Origin: Actinomycetota bacterium
GTDB taxonomy: Bacteria > Actinomycetota > Actinomycetes > Nanopelagicales > Nanopelagicaceae
Direction: 5' to 3'
NCBI GenBank assembly: GCA_009703165.1
Contig: WLGP01000075.1
Coordinates: 1-5,332, forward strand
DNA length: 5,332 nucleotides
This document shows, one piece after another, positions 4,870 through 5,332 of the stretch. The notes beneath the pieces are model-generated. The model made no database searches. It worked only from the letters and a program-made list of their open reading frames with translations, and was not told where the DNA came from. A program made the position numbers and the translations under genes. Positions within the stretch are counted from its first letter, which is position 1, and each line of letters begins with the position of its first letter.

Positions 4870-5332
4870 TGGCTACCGAGCTCCCCCATCTAATCTGGAT
4901 CGATTGCGAGATGACGGGCCTCTCCCTTGAAAAGGATGTTCTCGTTGAGATCGCCGTCCTGGTTACCGATTCACAACTCAATGTCATCGGCAAAGGTATC
5001 GACCTGGTTATCAAGGCCACCCCTGAGCAGTTGGCCGATATGAATGATTTTGTCACCGAAATGCATACCGCCTCAGGGCTGATCACCGAGATTCCCAATG
5101 GCATCACTGTCGAGGCGGCAGAGGATGCGATCTTGACCTACCTGGCCAGCGCTGGAACTTTCGAAGGCAAATCTCCATTGGCAGGAAATTCAGTCAGCGT
5201 TGATCGCAACTTCATCGCCCGCGATATGCCGCGCTTGAATCAATACCTGCACTATCGCACCGTCGATGTCTCAAGTATCAAAGAGCTCGCCCGCCGCTGG
5301 TATCCAAAGCTCTACTTCGCAGCCCCAGCAAA
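4869..5332 (+). CDS. orn: Oligoribonuclease Orn (DEDDh 3'-5' exonuclease), truncated by window edge
   Basis: Orn degrades 2-5-nt RNA fragments, including the dinucleotides left by mRNA and cyclic-dinucleotide breakdown, to mononucleotides in the cytoplasm. The frame open to the right edge gives 154 complete codons. It begins MATELPHLIWIDCEMTGL, with exonuclease I residues D12 and E14. TEMHTASGLI (63-72) is an Orn hallmark. The second motif, GNSVSVDRNFIARDMP (106-121), supplies D112. HYRTVDVSSIKELARRW (128-144) matches the Orn family closely. The third motif, with the catalytic histidine and last aspartate, should lie about 15-20 residues past the end; full-length Orn is about 180-210 residues. 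The ATG has no Shine-Dalgarno sequence but fits a leaderless transcript. The gene is divergent from pstC and shares its 109-bp control region; no functional link to phosphate uptake is established. Confidence 0.95.
   Translation, partial: MATELPHLIWIDCEMTGLSLEKDVLVEIAVLVTDSQLNVIGKGIDLVIKATPEQLADMNDFVTEMHTASGLITEIPNGITVEAAEDAILTYLASAGTFEGKSPLAGNSVSVDRNFIARDMPRLNQYLHYRTVDVSSIKELARRWYPKLYFAAPA

Noticed and set aside
4593..4889. Minus-strand open frame of 98 codons over the pstC start and the intergenic region
   Set aside because: It is out of frame with pstC, runs through the PHO box and has an arginine/proline-rich composition without motifs.
4847..5107. Minus-strand open frame of 86 codons opposite orn
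   Set aside because: The plus strand here encodes unmistakable Orn motifs; the opposite frame is a shadow.

Overview
This is a high-affinity phosphate uptake (pst) locus from what is most probably a small-genome aquatic actinobacterium. The evidence is GC content near one half by eye, actinobacterial-style ABC, Orn and EttA sequences, a tRNA gene without encoded CCA, and above all two PHO boxes built from 11-bp GTTCACC-type direct repeats, the Streptomyces/actinobacterial PhoP format. A Nanopelagicales (acI)-like or related freshwater lineage would fit, but that is inference from style, not a database match.

Layout from left to right: (1) the first 104 codons of ettA, an ABC-F translation factor, on the minus strand and cut by the window edge; (2) tRNA-Arg(TCT) on the plus strand, divergent from ettA; (3) a strong, probably bidirectional, rho-independent terminator between the tRNA and the convergent pstS; (4) pstS (phosphate-binding protein, minus), with its own PHO box in the 135-bp gap upstream; (5) pstB (ATPase), pstA and pstC (permeases), all minus, tightly packed and transcribed from right to left in the order pstC-pstA-pstB; (6) a 109-bp divergent control region with a perfect tandem PHO box for pstC, a 12-bp palindrome and a -10 element set for leaderless transcription of orn; (7) the first 154 codons of orn (oligoribonuclease) on the plus strand, cut by the right edge.

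The four pst genes make one complete importer: PstS captures phosphate outside the membrane, PstC and PstA form the channel, and PstB hydrolyses ATP. The gene order is pstC-A-B-S, with pstS last and separately controlled, rather than the common pstS-C-A-B. No phoU or phoR/phoP lies in the window. Both PHO boxes predict induction by PhoP under phosphate starvation, with the second box allowing extra binding-protein production.

I see no undescribed system here. The points worth a second look are the two PHO boxes, the relocated and separately promoted pstS, the absence of a lipobox in PstS, extra segments in PstS, PstA and PstB, and the compact pstC/orn control region. No stretch longer than 300 bases lacks a gene.
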